A stretch of DNA of 64,000 nt from Sepioteuthis lessoniana (Eukaryota > Mollusca > Cephalopoda > Myopsida > Loliginidae), in the NCBI GenBank assembly GCA_963585895.1, contig OY757911.1, positions 89,443,293 to 89,507,292 of the forward strand, read 5' to 3'. Both the position numbers and the translations under genes were made by a program. Under the pieces are notes generated by a model. That model ran no database searches. It had not been told where the DNA came from and saw only the letters and a program-made list of their open reading frames with translations. Numbering within the stretch: the stretch's first letter is position 1; each line of letters begins with the position of its first letter. This document shows positions 44,666-54,909 of this stretch, one piece after another.

Positions 44666-47600
44666 TCATGCTGAAAACTTTCTCGCTTTCGACCAAATCC
44701 AACTTGATGCATATTGCGCCGTGTTCTGAAGACGATTCGAGGCAACTTTCAAACTGCGGCCAGTGATTCCTATTTTTGAAAGAAACGAAATGACTGAGTG
44801 TCCTATAAAACCACGACAACCAACCTCAATAGGAATCACATGGCATATCCAACCCTTTTCCACGCAGTCGGCACGCAGTGACTCGTAGCGGTTTTTCTTC
44901 CGCTCGTGTGCTTCCTCCCGGTTTTCTTCCCAAGGGACAGTCAATTCTATGAGGAGGACACTCTTCTTTGAATCGGACCATGCTACAATGTCCGGCCGCT
45001 TTTCCGTTTGAATAATGTGAACTGGAAATTGTAGAGATGTCTTGAGATCTGCTGAAACTTTCCAGTCACTAGCTCCGGTCAGTAGCTTCATGTTAGGATT
45101 TTTTTGTTTCCTCACAGGACATTCACCTTCCTTGAGAAACTGAATTATGGGTTCCTTGGCTGTTATGGATTGCTGATTTGCTGTCTCGCATTGTGTTCTT
45201 AACAATTCTATTATCACTTCTAATACCTTGTTATGACGCCATGTGTACATTTGAAGTGAGTGTGGACATGCAGATAAGACGTGGCGCAAAGTACCCCGAT
45301 CACTTTTACACGACGAGCACAGGTCCGAATTGGTATATCCCCATAATTTTAGGTTGGTCGCATTTGGTAAGAGATCATAAGTAGAGCGAAGAAGGAATGA
45401 TATCGCCAGTGGTTCCATTGCAATTAAGGATTTCCACGATAATTTAATTGGTTCGATATCATTCCATTTTGTCCAAGCACACTGTTTGGCCTGAGTAACA
45501 GCACTGGCTTTTCTTTGCTCTTCCTCAAACATCCTGACTTCTTCGCTCACCATGTCTCTTTTTCCTTTTGGGTCCATTTTGAAGAATACCTTTTTGCTCG
45601 TGCTACCCAACCCAGCACGATTGGTTTGAGTGACGCCTATGATGTCTTTGATTCGTAGGCTGCATTCCGCCTCCTGGGCGGTTTTAACGGCCGACCACTT
45701 CGTACCTGATTTTATTTCTGGATACGCCTTCCGAATGATCTCGTCGGCTGAGTCCTTCATCATCATGTGAAGGCGTACTTTCCCAATTTTGAATTCTTCA
45801 ACCAGTGATGATATTGGGAGCTGTAGGTTTCCAGAATTGGTATATAAACCCACTTTCGAAAAACAAGGAGGAACTCCGAGCCACTTACGCAGGTATTTGT
45901 TGCTGAACTGTTGGATCCGTTCAACACGAGATATCGCAATCTCGTACATCTGTAAGGGCCACAAGAGACGGGGTAGCAGACCATGTTGGTAACACCAAGC
46001 CTTCATCCTTCCGGGTAAACAAGTTTTATCAATTGATCTTAGTCCCCTCAAAGCTATTTTCTGGACCTCTGTACCCCTATGACGATCAGTCAGTGGGATT
46101 GAATAAAGACGTCCGAGACTCTTTACCGGCTCCTCCCTGACTGTTGGGATCTTATCACCCCCAATTTTGAAATGGATCTCCCTGACAGATCCTCCGACTA
46201 ACGATAGGCTTCGACTTTTCTTTGGCTTAGCCTTCATTCTCGCCCATGTGAAAAGGTCATAATACCTTTGTAGTAAACATTTGGCAGAGATTTGGGATGG
46301 GACGAGAATGGTGATGTCGTCCATAAAAGCTCTGGAAGGAGGAAGAGTCAGATGATCATTTTTCATTACTCCTTCCGACGTATTTGCTGCACCTCGTAAA
46401 ATGAGTTCCATGGCTAGAACGAAAAGAAGTGGGGAAATCACACAGCCCATCATGATGCCAATCTCAAGTGCCTGCCACTTGGTGGTATAGTTTTTAACGG
46501 TAAATTTCATGAAAGCTGAATTGAAGTATTTCATTATGATTTCCTCAACCTTTCTAGGGAAGTTGAAAAATTCGAGGGCCATTCGGATTAAGTGGTGTGG
46601 AACTGAACCGTACGCATTAGCAAGATCAAGCCAGATCACATGTAGTTCTGTTTTGTCCCTTCTAGCTGAGAGTATTGAGTTCCATATCATTTGTGAATGT
46701 TCCAGACATCCGGGGAAGCCAGGTATCCCAGCCTTCTGGACAGATGTATTTATATAATGATTGCTCATCAGAAAGGTTGTCATACGACGAGCAAGAACTC
46801 CAAAAAATATTTTCCCTTCTACATTTAGGAGGGATATAGGGCGAAAATTTGTGATACCTTTTGACTGCATTTCCTTTGGTATCCAAATACCATCGGCCAG
46901 ACACCATTCCTGTGGTACAATAGCCTTCTTCCAAGCCTGCTGAAGGAGGATAGTGAGTTTCCTGAGGACACGTGGGCAGTTTTTATATAACTTGTACGAT
47001 ATCCCATTCAAGCCCGGGGCACTACCTGCGCGGGCCTTATGGACGAAATCTCGAACTTCTTTTGGTTTTATCCCGCTATCATCAAACATTACCGTTGGCT
47101 CTTGGGGTTTTGGTAAATCTCTTAGATGAGGTATTGGGATACCGTTTAAATCATCTGAGTATGTCATCTTCAAATGATTCTCGAGTTCCTCCTTCGGTAC
47201 ATCAAGCTTGCCACTCTTTGATTCCACGAAAAGCTTTTTTGCGAACGCGTATGGATTTGAGTAGAATGCTCTCCGAGCCTGACGCTTTTTCTTTCGATGT
47301 TTTCTCTGATTTTCAGCTCTGGAGATCACCAAAATCCTTTTTTTAATATCATTTAAGATATTCTGAAGTTCCGGCCTCTCATGAATCGGGGCTTCTTTTA
47401 ATCGGCGCTTCAGCATTCTCTGTTCCGATCTTAGCTTTCCTTTCTGTATCTGTCGTCTATTTGGTCGTTTTCCTTCGGTTTTATCCTTTTTATTCGTTAC
47501 TGCACCAAACCATTCCAGACAAACGTCATATATAACTCTACAAAAAGATGACAATTGATGATCAATGGGGCCCTTAAGATGGGTGTTGAGCAAAAAAGAA

Positions 47601-48040
47601 AGCTCCTGGTCTAAGTTTGTCCAAGTAGCTGTCTGATTACCCTTGGGCCACTGAATTCTTGGCTTGTGAGGAATGTCTCCAGGACGCTGTCGCTTAACAA
47701 TGGGCCCTTGAACACTGTGGGGGTATTCCTGGTTCATAAGCCCATCAATCGATTTACATTCTCCTGCAGGAGAATTACGTTGTTTGCACCAGCGTGCCTT
47801 GTGGATTCGTAACCCTCGCAAGCTGTTGAATTCTTTGCCGCAATCACACGTTGTAGCCGGGTCCATATCCAGTTCGTTACCGTTAGAGCAAGTATGGTGG
47901 GTGATATATTCTCCCTCCCCGCTACAGACACCCTGAGGGCATTTTCCTTTAATTGTCTTATTCATATTTGTTGTAATCCTGTCTTTCCAGGACGTCACTC
48001 CAACTTTCTGGAGAGTCACCTTGTCTTTCCAAAGAGTCAT
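44666..48040 (-). CDS. R2-group LINE polyprotein, 1124 aa
   Basis: A complete retrotransposase expected to nick target DNA and prime reverse transcription from the nick. Order of parts: residues 1-24 hold three heptads of the type TLWKDKV. A single zinc finger spans C65-x-C67 to H80-x4-C85 (FNSLRGLRIHKARWC). A basic stretch lies at about 200-260. A pre-RT motif (RAGSAPGLNGISYKLYKNC) covers 338-356. The reverse transcriptase spans about 360-660, with catalytic D472 in LDLANAYGSVPH and D574-D575 in FMDD. The CCHC knuckle is C908, C911, H920, C925. A PD-(D/E)xK-type restriction-like endonuclease has D1017 (RPDIVAWSD) and E1032 (LLIELTVPWEEN). The start at 48040 is the first Met; the frame is open further upstream to a TGA just beyond the element's 5' junction, so a non-AUG or upstream start is possible. 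Antisense frames inside are shadows. Confidence 0.92.
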   Translation of the reverse strand: MTLWKDKVTLQKVGVTSWKDRITTNMNKTIKGKCPQGVCSGEGEYITHHTCSNGNELDMDPATTCDCGKEFNSLRGLRIHKARWCKQRNSPAGECKSIDGLMNQEYPHSVQGPIVKRQRPGDIPHKPRIQWPKGNQTATWTNLDQELSFLLNTHLKGPIDHQLSSFCRVIYDVCLEWFGAVTNKKDKTEGKRPNRRQIQKGKLRSEQRMLKRRLKEAPIHERPELQNILNDIKKRILVISRAENQRKHRKKKRQARRAFYSNPYAFAKKLFVESKSGKLDVPKEELENHLKMTYSDDLNGIPIPHLRDLPKPQEPTVMFDDSGIKPKEVRDFVHKARAGSAPGLNGISYKLYKNCPRVLRKLTILLQQAWKKAIVPQEWCLADGIWIPKEMQSKGITNFRPISLLNVEGKIFFGVLARRMTTFLMSNHYINTSVQKAGIPGFPGCLEHSQMIWNSILSARRDKTELHVIWLDLANAYGSVPHHLIRMALEFFNFPRKVEEIIMKYFNSAFMKFTVKNYTTKWQALEIGIMMGCVISPLLFVLAMELILRGAANTSEGVMKNDHLTLPPSRAFMDDITILVPSQISAKCLLQRYYDLFTWARMKAKPKKSRSLSLVGGSVREIHFKIGGDKIPTVREEPVKSLGRLYSIPLTDRHRGTEVQKIALRGLRSIDKTCLPGRMKAWCYQHGLLPRLLWPLQMYEIAISRVERIQQFSNKYLRKWLGVPPCFSKVGLYTNSGNLQLPISSLVEEFKIGKVRLHMMMKDSADEIIRKAYPEIKSGTKWSAVKTAQEAECSLRIKDIIGVTQTNRAGLGSTSKKVFFKMDPKGKRDMVSEEVRMFEEEQRKASAVTQAKQCAWTKWNDIEPIKLSWKSLIAMEPLAISFLLRSTYDLLPNATNLKLWGYTNSDLCSSCKSDRGTLRHVLSACPHSLQMYTWRHNKVLEVIIELLRTQCETANQQSITAKEPIIQFLKEGECPVRKQKNPNMKLLTGASDWKVSADLKTSLQFPVHIIQTEKRPDIVAWSDSKKSVLLIELTVPWEENREEAHERKKNRYESLRADCVEKGWICHVIPIEVGCRGFIGHSVISFLSKIGITGRSLKVASNRLQNTAQYASSWIWSKARKFSA

Positions 48041-48058
48041 CTTGCTTTCCAGAGAGTC
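47976..48058 (-). repeat. Four 20-21-bp repeats at LINE 5' end
   Basis: Units 47976-47996, 47997-48017, 48018-48038 (21 bp each) and 48039-48058 (20 bp) follow the minus-strand pattern GACTCTYTGGAAAGACAAGRT with drift. Being a multiple of three, the 21-bp units encode heptads at the ORF start. The 20-bp outermost unit falls out of step with the others and carries the first ATG. Confidence 0.85.
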
Positions 48059-48070
48059 TTGGTATTCAAA

Positions 48071-49759
48071 TTTTCATCATACAACGTGTGAAAGCACGTG
48101 CTATACCATATCCTCATCAGCCGCCATCCAGGGGTGATAACACAGTTTCGGTAGCTCAAGGCGGTACTGCCACCCCTGGCGCTACCAAGCAGCTTTTGCC
48201 ACCGGACAGGGTATTAAGAGAATCATATATATATATATATATATATATGCCAGATCCATTAATTGCAGAGACTACATTGGACGTTAATCTTCATTTTCTG
48301 AGTTCAGTTTGTGATTTAAAAAAACGCGTTTACTTTCGGCGGTTGATGTTATTACGCGTTTACAGTAACCGTTTCTTACGTAATCACACGGGAAAGGTGA
48401 TTCCTCGTGTATTACCTTCATGCTGAAAACTTTCTCGCTTTCGACCAAATCCAACTTGATGCATATTGCGCCGTGTTCTGAAGACGATTCGAGGCAACTT
48501 TCAAACTGCGGCCAGTGATTCCTATTTTTGAAAGAAACGAAATGACTGAGTGTCCTATAAAACCACGACAACCAACCTCAATAGGAATCACATGGCATAT
48601 CCAACCCTTTTCCACGCAGTCGGCACGCAGTGACTCGTAGCGGTTTTTCTTCCGCTCGTGTGCTTCCTCCCGGTTTTCTTCCCAAGGGACAGTCAATTCT
48701 ATGAGGAGGACACTCTTCTTTGAATCGGACCATGCTACAATGTCCGGCCGCTTTTCCGTTTGAATAATGTGAACTGGAAATTGTAGAGATGTCTTGAGAT
48801 CTGCTGAAACTTTCCAGTCACTAGCTCCGGTCAGTAGCTTCATGTTAGGATTTTTTTGTTTCCTCACAGGACATTCACCTTCCTTGAGAAACTGAATTAT
48901 GGGTTCCTTGGCTGTTATGGATTGCTGATTTGCTGTCTCGCATTGTGTTCTTAACAATTCTATTATCACTTCTAATACCTTGTTATGACGCCATGTGTAC
49001 ATTTGAAGTGAGTGTGGACATGCAGATAAGACGTGGCGCAAAGTACCCCGATCACTTTTACACGACGAGCACAGGTCCGAATTGGTATATCCCCATAATT
49101 TTAGGTTGGTCGCATTTGGTAAGAGATCATAAGTAGAGCGAAGAAGGAATGATATCGCCAGTGGTTCCATTGCAATTAAGGATTTCCACGATAATTTAAT
49201 TGGTTCGATATCATTCCATTTTGTCCAAGCACACTGTTTGGCCTGAGTAACAGCACTGGCTTTTCTTTGCTCTTCCTCAAACATCCTGACTTCTTCGCTC
49301 ACCATGTCTCTTTTTCCTTTTGGGTCCATTTTGAAGAATACCTTTTTGCTCGTGCTACCCAACCCAGCACGATTGGTTTGAGTGACGCCTATGATGTCTT
49401 TGATTCGTAGGCTGCATTCCGCCTCCTGGGCGGTTTTAACGGCCGACCACTTCGTACCTGATTTTATTTCTGGATACGCCTTCCGAATGATCTCGTCGGC
49501 TGAGTCCTTCATCATCATGTGAAGGCGTACTTTCCCAATTTTGAATTCTTCAACCAGTGATGATATTGGGAGCTGTAGGTTTCCAGAATTGGTATATAAA
49601 CCCACTTTCGAAAAACAAGGAGGAACTCCGAGCCACTTACGCAGGTATTTGTTGCTGAACTGTTGGATCCGTTCAACACGAGATATCGCAATCTCGTACA
49701 TCTGTAAGGGCCACAAGAGACGGGGTAGCAGACCATGTTGGTAACACCAAGCCTTCATC
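48071..49759 (-). mobile_element. R2-group LINE, 5'-truncated second copy
   Basis: Positions 48075-49759 appear identical to 44323-46007, including the (AT)12 tract in the 3' UTR. The 3' end has only four A before it meets the 5' end of the full copy. Truncation is at 49759 (after GATGAAGGC on the minus strand), followed by unrelated AT-rich sequence. Confidence 0.92.
48418..49758 (-). pseudogene. LINE polyprotein C-terminal half, 5' truncated
   Basis: Corresponds to residues 679-1124 of the full protein: end of the RT thumb region, CCHC knuckle and restriction-like endonuclease. The reverse transcriptase active site is missing. The first Met (residue 679 of the full protein) lies exactly at the truncation and is not an original start. 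Not expected to be autonomous. Confidence 0.9.
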
Positions 49760-49784
49760 TATAAACAAACACACTCAAACCAAT

Positions 49785-49935
49785 TTTTTTAATAAAAAGT
49801 CAAGTTTCTTCTAAACTTAAGATACCAGGATTTTATAATTTTTAGTGGAACATTATATTATCATAATAGATATTATTAGGTGTTATTTATTACCAAACTC
49901 TACAAACCTGGAATCATGTTATCCTATGTATTCAT
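49785..49935 (+). repeat. Unclassified repeat family F
   Basis: AAGTCAAGTTTCTTCTAAAC, AAGATACCAGGATTTTATAA, GTGGAACATTATATTATCAT and AGATATTATTAGG. Longest copy of the family in the window. Confidence 0.55.
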
Positions 49936-49939
49936 TCTA

Positions 49940-50440
49940 AACTTCAATGCATTTTGCACGCTGTTTCTCACATTTCTCTAAATCTTCCAAAAAATATTCA
50001 ATAAAAATTTATAGTGAAAGGTCCTTTTTTATTAGGGCTGAGAACTTTTCAACATCCCCTCATATTAGTATAAAATATAACAAAAATATTGATATTATAT
50101 GATACTTAAAAACATTAATCATTAAGATATCATATTAATAACAAATCAATATTGCCTTATTTGATAAAAATATTCCTGTTTTAAATATTTACAGTTTTTT
50201 TTTCTGCATTTATTTTGTGTCCATGCATGAAAAATAAAGCACAAGTTTTCTACCTGTGGCTGTTGTTATTGTTTGTGATTAATATTGTTGTTTTGCTTTT
50301 GTTTGAAATAAAAATAATTGATTCATTATGATTTTTACTTGTTTGTTTTTTTAACAAAAACTTTTTTGTTTTCTTTCATTCTTTATTTATTTAACTTATT
50401 TTATTTTTGTTTCTAGTGTTTCTTTTTGTTTGTTTTTTAA
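49940..50440. other. AT-rich DNA, nothing recognised
   Basis: Ordinary T-rich sequence flanking the LINE dimer. Confidence 0.5.
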
Positions 50441-50445
50441 CTTTC

Positions 50446-50515
50446 ATCCTTTAATAGAATAAGCATCAAAATGGTAAATTATCCTTTAATAGAATTAGCA
50501 ACAAAATGGTAAATT
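50446..50515 (+). repeat. 35-bp tandem duplication
   Basis: Two copies beginning ATCCTTTAATAGAAT with two differences. Confidence 0.95.
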
Positions 50516-50571
50516 ATAATTTATATGAAGTGGAATCAGTTCTTTAAAACAATGTATCCTATTGGCAGTGC

Positions 50572-50630
50572 TTAGAAGGGTAAGACCCGCCTAAAAAAAA
50601 AAGGGGTGTCCTGCATATGACACTAAACTT
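50572..50630 (+). mobile_element. Repeat family C2, left part
   Basis: Head fragment (GGGTAAGACCCGCC, GGTGTCCTGCATATGACACT) that stops at AACTT and resumes at 51255. Confidence 0.7.
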
Positions 50631-51254
50631 TATGGGGCACAATAAAGGTTTTTCATAGTAGAAGTTAATTGTTGTTGAGAAATTCTGAGGTTTGTATCTG
50701 ATTCCTTTTTCTTCTTACTCCATTCACTAGTTATTTTCTTTTTATTTGTTGAAGTTGTAAAGGAATTAAGGACGGAAGGAAAAAGACAAGGATATCTTTA
50801 AACTCAATTTTTATTTTGGGGGTTTATAACCATTTTGTAGTAAAGAATGTTTTCCTGGACCAGTAAAAATTGTCATGCTCCCCAAGTCAAGGTGTTTAAA
50901 GAATATCAAGGGATCAGTTTTGGCAAATTGTAAGTTTGAGGGCCTGTCATGTATCTCTGTGTTCAGTGGATACATTCAGCAGAGGCTGCTACTAGCAGGA
51001 GACCCAATGCACTGCTAAGTCCTCAGGGCTCAGCCGGCATGTGCATTCCCTACTAGCAGCCGAGAGAAAAAGATATGTCTCTCTCAGCTGAGGTAGTGAA
51101 GGCTTCTGAGAAAGTGTTTCTCCTTGGCACTAGGAAGCCCCTCTTTTTAGGCATATGCCAATTTTGTTTGCTGTAGAGGCCCCCTGGGAAACTTAATTTT
51201 GCATTTATCTATTTTATTCTTTTCACATTATTTTATTGCATATTTAATATCTAC
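50631..51254. mobile_element. Unclassified 624-bp insert in C2
   Basis: Lies between AACTT at 50626-50630 and AACTT at 51255-51259, inside an otherwise continuous C2 repeat, so it behaves as an insertion with a 5-bp TSD. The central 50930-51190 is markedly GC-richer and has inverted motifs (GGCTGCTACTAG and CTACTAGCAGCC). No TIRs, LTR-type ends or open frame were found. Confidence 0.55.
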
Positions 51255-51690
51255 AACTTCATCTGGTGGCAAAACCAGAACTTTGGGTCATGTGGAGTAC
51301 CCCTTCATTGCCAATATTTCTGGGTTCACATAGGATTTTAGGGTCCCACTAATGGGGCAAATAGATGTTTAAAAATTATTTGTATTAGGAATATTTGAAT
51401 TCTAGTTTTGGAACTTTGGGGAGTGTGTAGTACCCCTTCATTGCCAATATTCCTAAGTCCATTTTGACTTGGAATGATAGTATTTTAGGGTCCCTCCAAT
51501 GGGGCAAATAGATGTTTAGAATTATTTGTATTAGGAATACTTGATATCATATAACCATATACAAAAACTCTGAAAAAACCACACAGAAATGCTAATATAA
51601 ATGTACAATGTATGCAATTTCCTAGCCTTTAGGCATAGAATAACCCTAGACAGGTTGATATGCCATTAAAATCAGTCAATCTAAAACAAT
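51255..51690 (+). mobile_element. Repeat family C2, right part with internal duplication
   Basis: Continues from 50630 (CATCTGGTGGCAAAACCAG). A ~130-bp block starting near GGAGTACCCCTTCATTGCCA (51292) recurs from about 51426 (TAGTACCCCTTCATTGCCAA), so part of the repeat is tandemly duplicated. Ends with GGCATAGAATAACCCTAGAC and an (AATC)-like tail. Confidence 0.8.
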
Positions 51691-51734
51691 ACAAATTTAT
51701 AATCAGTCACCAGTATTTCAATATTAATTATGAT

Positions 51735-51852
51735 GTCTCCTCTCTATCTCCCCAGATATGGGTTAAAATGTATCACAGGTGTTCTTCTACAAGGAATGCT
51801 TTGGCATTAAATGACCCAAAAAGGTTGACATACAATTAAACAAAAGAAAAAG
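51735..51852 (+). mobile_element. SINE family E, 3' fragment
   Basis: CCAGATATGGGTTAAAATGT, CTTTGGCATTAAATGACCC and GGTTGACATACAATTAAAC. Confidence 0.6.
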
Positions 51853-51854
51853 AA

Positions 51855-52310
51855 CAATTACATGTTATGAAGTATTTTTAATTCTAATAATCTATACACA
51901 ATTATATGGTTTAAAGTTGCTATTATTACTTAATAATAAGTTACTATTACTACTTATAAATAATAATGTGTATATTACTACTAATAATAATACAATCAAA
52001 TGATGTTATATGCAATGTTATATTTTAATACAAATAAAAATGCAATGTTATATTTTAATAATAATAATATAATAATAATAATAATAATATTACAATCTTT
52101 ATTTGTAATAATTAATAATGTGTATATAACTAATAATAATTTGTATATTACTACTTAATAATAACTATTTGTTTGCACACAGTTTCAAGTAATCTTATCT
52201 AACTGCAAACATTTCCAAGCATTTAAATGGTTTTAAGTAGCAAAACTATAGCTTCAAGTAGCTATTTTTAATATGCATAATTTGTACACAGTTATATTTG
52301 AATAAATCTC
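51855..52310 (-). repeat. (TAA)n-expanded repeat C middle region
   Basis: Scattered C middle-module motifs in inverted orientation (TTTGTTTGCACACAGTTTCA, GCTTCAAGTAGCTA, ATACACAATTATATGG) separated by TAA/ATT-rich expansions and a repeated TGCAATGTTATATTTTAATA. Confidence 0.5.
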
Positions 52311-52314
52311 TTTG

Positions 52315-53115
52315 ATTGAAAGGAGGTGAAAATAGCTGCATATGGTTTCTAAAAAAAATTATGCATTCAAGAACGTATTGAAAAATTGTGAAACAAAAGA
52401 AGTGAATTGATATCAAAGTGTAGACTTGTTAATTTCTCCTGTGTCATTTACCATCTGACTAATTCCATATTTATTCTTCTCTATTTGAATTGTCCCAAAT
52501 TTATATATGTATTTTTTCTTCAAGTTTTCATAATCATAACATTTTTTAGGTTTTAGACCCTGTTTTGCAATAATAACATCAATCAATTTTTATGTGAAAT
52601 TTTCTTATTTGAATTATATATATAATCTGAGAGTATAAAATATCAGTGGAGGTTGTAAAATTGAAAATTCATCAGTTTTTAGTTTCTTTAGTTAAATCAG
52701 TTTAATGCAATCAATATACAAATTTTAAAGGATGAAGATAATTTCTTTCAATAAAACATCTTTAGTTGTGATCAGTTTAAGAAAGAGCCATAGAAATCAA
52801 TTCTCAATTACCTTAATGTCTTTTGCTTCAGATTTTTTTCATTAACTATTTCTCAGTGAAACTCGTTAATCCATAACAATCACTCACAATTTATGGATTA
52901 AATAGTTTCATGTGAATTCCACATTCTGGCTTTATTATTGAAAGAAAAGACTTCATTGGTATTTTCAGATCTGTTTAGGCTTATATATCCTTATCTTTGT
53001 TGCTCATTTAATTTATCTATACAAAATGTAGGTTCCATTTTGGTATCCAAGTGTTAAGCAGATCAATATTTTCTGTCCAATAAAATGTACTACCTCTGCA
53101 CCATAATAGTTGATA
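52315..53115. other. AT-rich DNA, nothing recognised
   Basis: No supported feature. Confidence 0.5.
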
Positions 53116-53119
53116 TATT

Positions 53120-53605
53120 CAATGTATGAGGTATGATCAAACAGTGTTTGAAACTTTAAATATTTTAAAGCTGGGCAACTTGCGTAATAAAAGGATGATA
53201 TTTAGTCTGTGGTTTAAATGTCAAGATCAGTCAGTCAATTTTTTTTTTTTTTAGATTATGAAGCAAGTTTCAACACTTTTTGATCAGCAGTTTTTTTATT
53301 AAACTTATGATTGTGCTAATTTTGAGTAAAACACAGATTTATGAAAGTGTGGCATCCTCCATATTCACCAGAACTAACTGTGTACAACTTTATCTTGTTT
53401 TCAAAACTGAAAATTTATTTCAAGTGTAAGATTTGAGGATGTAAAGGATATTAAAATTGAGAGATCAGTGCAGCTCCAAACTGTATGAAAAGAGGAGTTT
53501 CAGAGGTGCTTGGATCAATGGAAAACTCACTGGAATAAGTGTATTGAATGCCTAGTGATAAATTTTGAAGAGAATTAATGTTAATACTTAGTTCATTTCT
53601 GTCTT
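53120..53605 (+). pseudogene. Mariner transposase C-terminal relic
   Basis: Plus-strand text with stops reads HPPYSPELTVYNFILFSKLK, matching the HPPYSPDLAPCDFFLFPKLK catalytic-domain block of mariner transposases; the usual D before LAP is E here. After a frame change it reads SVRFEDVKDIKIERSVQLQ and EEFQRCLDQWKTHWNKCIEC, matching the conserved WK-RW-KCI terminus. The upstream part is unreadable. A GAGGTATGATCAAACAGTG start near 53127 may be its left end. Confidence 0.8.
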
Positions 53606-53609
53606 GGTA

Positions 53610-54515
53610 AATACAGCTTCAATCTCAATACCTCTTTTTTTTAATACACCTTATATAAAATAACTCTGTTATAAGACAGTGTTGTTTAACTCATTATCAA
53701 TTAATCAGGCTTCCCATTGCCATGTTTTGAATTCCTGGTTATCCTTCTTCTAAACTGGTTAGCCACTGTTATGTTTAGAGAGCTCAATCAGCCCTGCTAG
53801 TTTTCTTTATAGCTTAAGGAAGAAAATGATTTATGTGTTTCCCAAAGCTATTAGTGTGAATTAAATATAAACAACCTCAACTGAAATTTAAACTTTTATT
53901 GCCTATTCCATTTTAAGACCAATAACTATTATTCCATTCACATCTTCCTCTGATGCTTAATTTTAGAAAATGTCTTGTACATTTATTATCTAACATTACC
54001 TTTATGGAAAATCTCTTTGTTTTTAAGTCATTTCTAATGTATTTTTGTAAAAATTGTAAAAAGGTATCCAATGGAAAATAATTGTGTAGATTATTTTTCA
54101 CATTAAGTTTATGGTAGTTTTTGCTTCTCTTTTATCTTATGAACAAAGTATTTTATTGAAATTTATTCAAACGGAAAGTACATTTATTGTTTTGATAAAA
54201 TAAAGTTTATTCGAATGTTAACTCCATTACACTTATTTAGTTATTTGTTCCATTTATGCATTTCAAAAAGCTTCACACTTTTGATACCCAGCCATATAAA
54301 GCTAAGCTGTAGATTAATCTTCTCATATTTTTTTATTTAGGAACATTTCAAGTTTGCTTTATTTCTACATGTGCAATATCACCCATAAATATATACATCC
54401 CTAACAATATTTTTTTGTAAAAAGGTAATTTTCTTCTAAGCTAAAGATTGATATTATTTATTATCTGTATAAACCCACACAAGTTCTTTGAACATATTTA
54501 TCTACACAAAACCAT
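53610..54515. other. AT-rich DNA, nothing recognised
   Basis: No supported feature. Confidence 0.5.
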
Positions 54516-54519
54516 TTCA

Positions 54520-54745
54520 TCCTGTCTTTTGTCAGTCTCTCGACTATGAGTAGAGGTAGTTTTGTATCTTCTCTTCTTAGGTCACTCCATCCCATTGATA
54601 GTCATCTTCTGGGACTTCTATTGATAAAGTCATTCTTGTATAAATAGTTGACATCACTGGCATTGTCTTTGAGTACCACATGACCAAACCACTTTAATGT
54701 TTTCTTGATAATGTCTGTCATTTCATTTGTTTTTCCAAGGTCACC
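54520..54745 (-). mobile_element. LINE 3' coding relic
   Basis: Minus strand reads LKWFGHVVLKDNASDVNYLY then KNDFINRSPRR, a stop, and LSMGWSDLRREDTKLPLL followed by VERLTKDRMK. WFGHV, a RP-R-W-D block and a terminal KDR-KW are hallmarks of LINE polymerase C-termini. Related to 23560-23730. Confidence 0.6.
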
Positions 54746-54844
54746 TTTTATAGCATTCATTTTGATGAGATTCATTCAAGAAACATCCACTATAATCCTG
54801 AGGCAGTTGTTCTCAAATACACTATTTTCTATTGGGACTATTTG

Positions 54845-54909
54845 TGCAAAGCCAAGAGGATTTCATTATTTCCAGTAGAACATTATCCTATCAAAACAGA
54901 TATTACTAT
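54845..54909 (+). repeat. Repeat family F fragment, LTR target
   Basis: AGTAGAACATTATCCTATCA and ACAGATATTACTAT match family F. The solo LTR inserts at its end. Confidence 0.45.

Larger units (their letters stand above)
44298..48070 (-). mobile_element. R2-group LINE, full-length intact copy
   Basis: A ~3.75-kb non-LTR retrotransposon on the minus strand. Its 3' end is a run of 25 A (plus-strand T at 44298-44322), preceded by a 343-bp 3' UTR (44323-44665) containing (AT)12 and two interleaved stems. The ORF occupies 44666-48040 with no stop or frameshift. The 5' end is at about 48070, where it joins directly to the 3' end of a second, truncated copy. Restriction-like endonuclease LINEs of the R2/NeSL/R4/Hero group share this single-ORF layout; the clade within the group is unresolved. 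Intact coding sequence and a long pure A tail suggest recent insertion. No outer TSD was found. Confidence 0.9.

Noticed and set aside
44336-44674. 112-codon plus-strand frame, repeated at 48088-48426
   Set aside because: It lies antisense over the LINE 3' UTR and stop region and is duplicated only because the LINE is. The sense ORF explains the sequence.
45178-47346. Other frames on both strands inside the LINE
   Set aside because: Shadows of the 1124-aa ORF.
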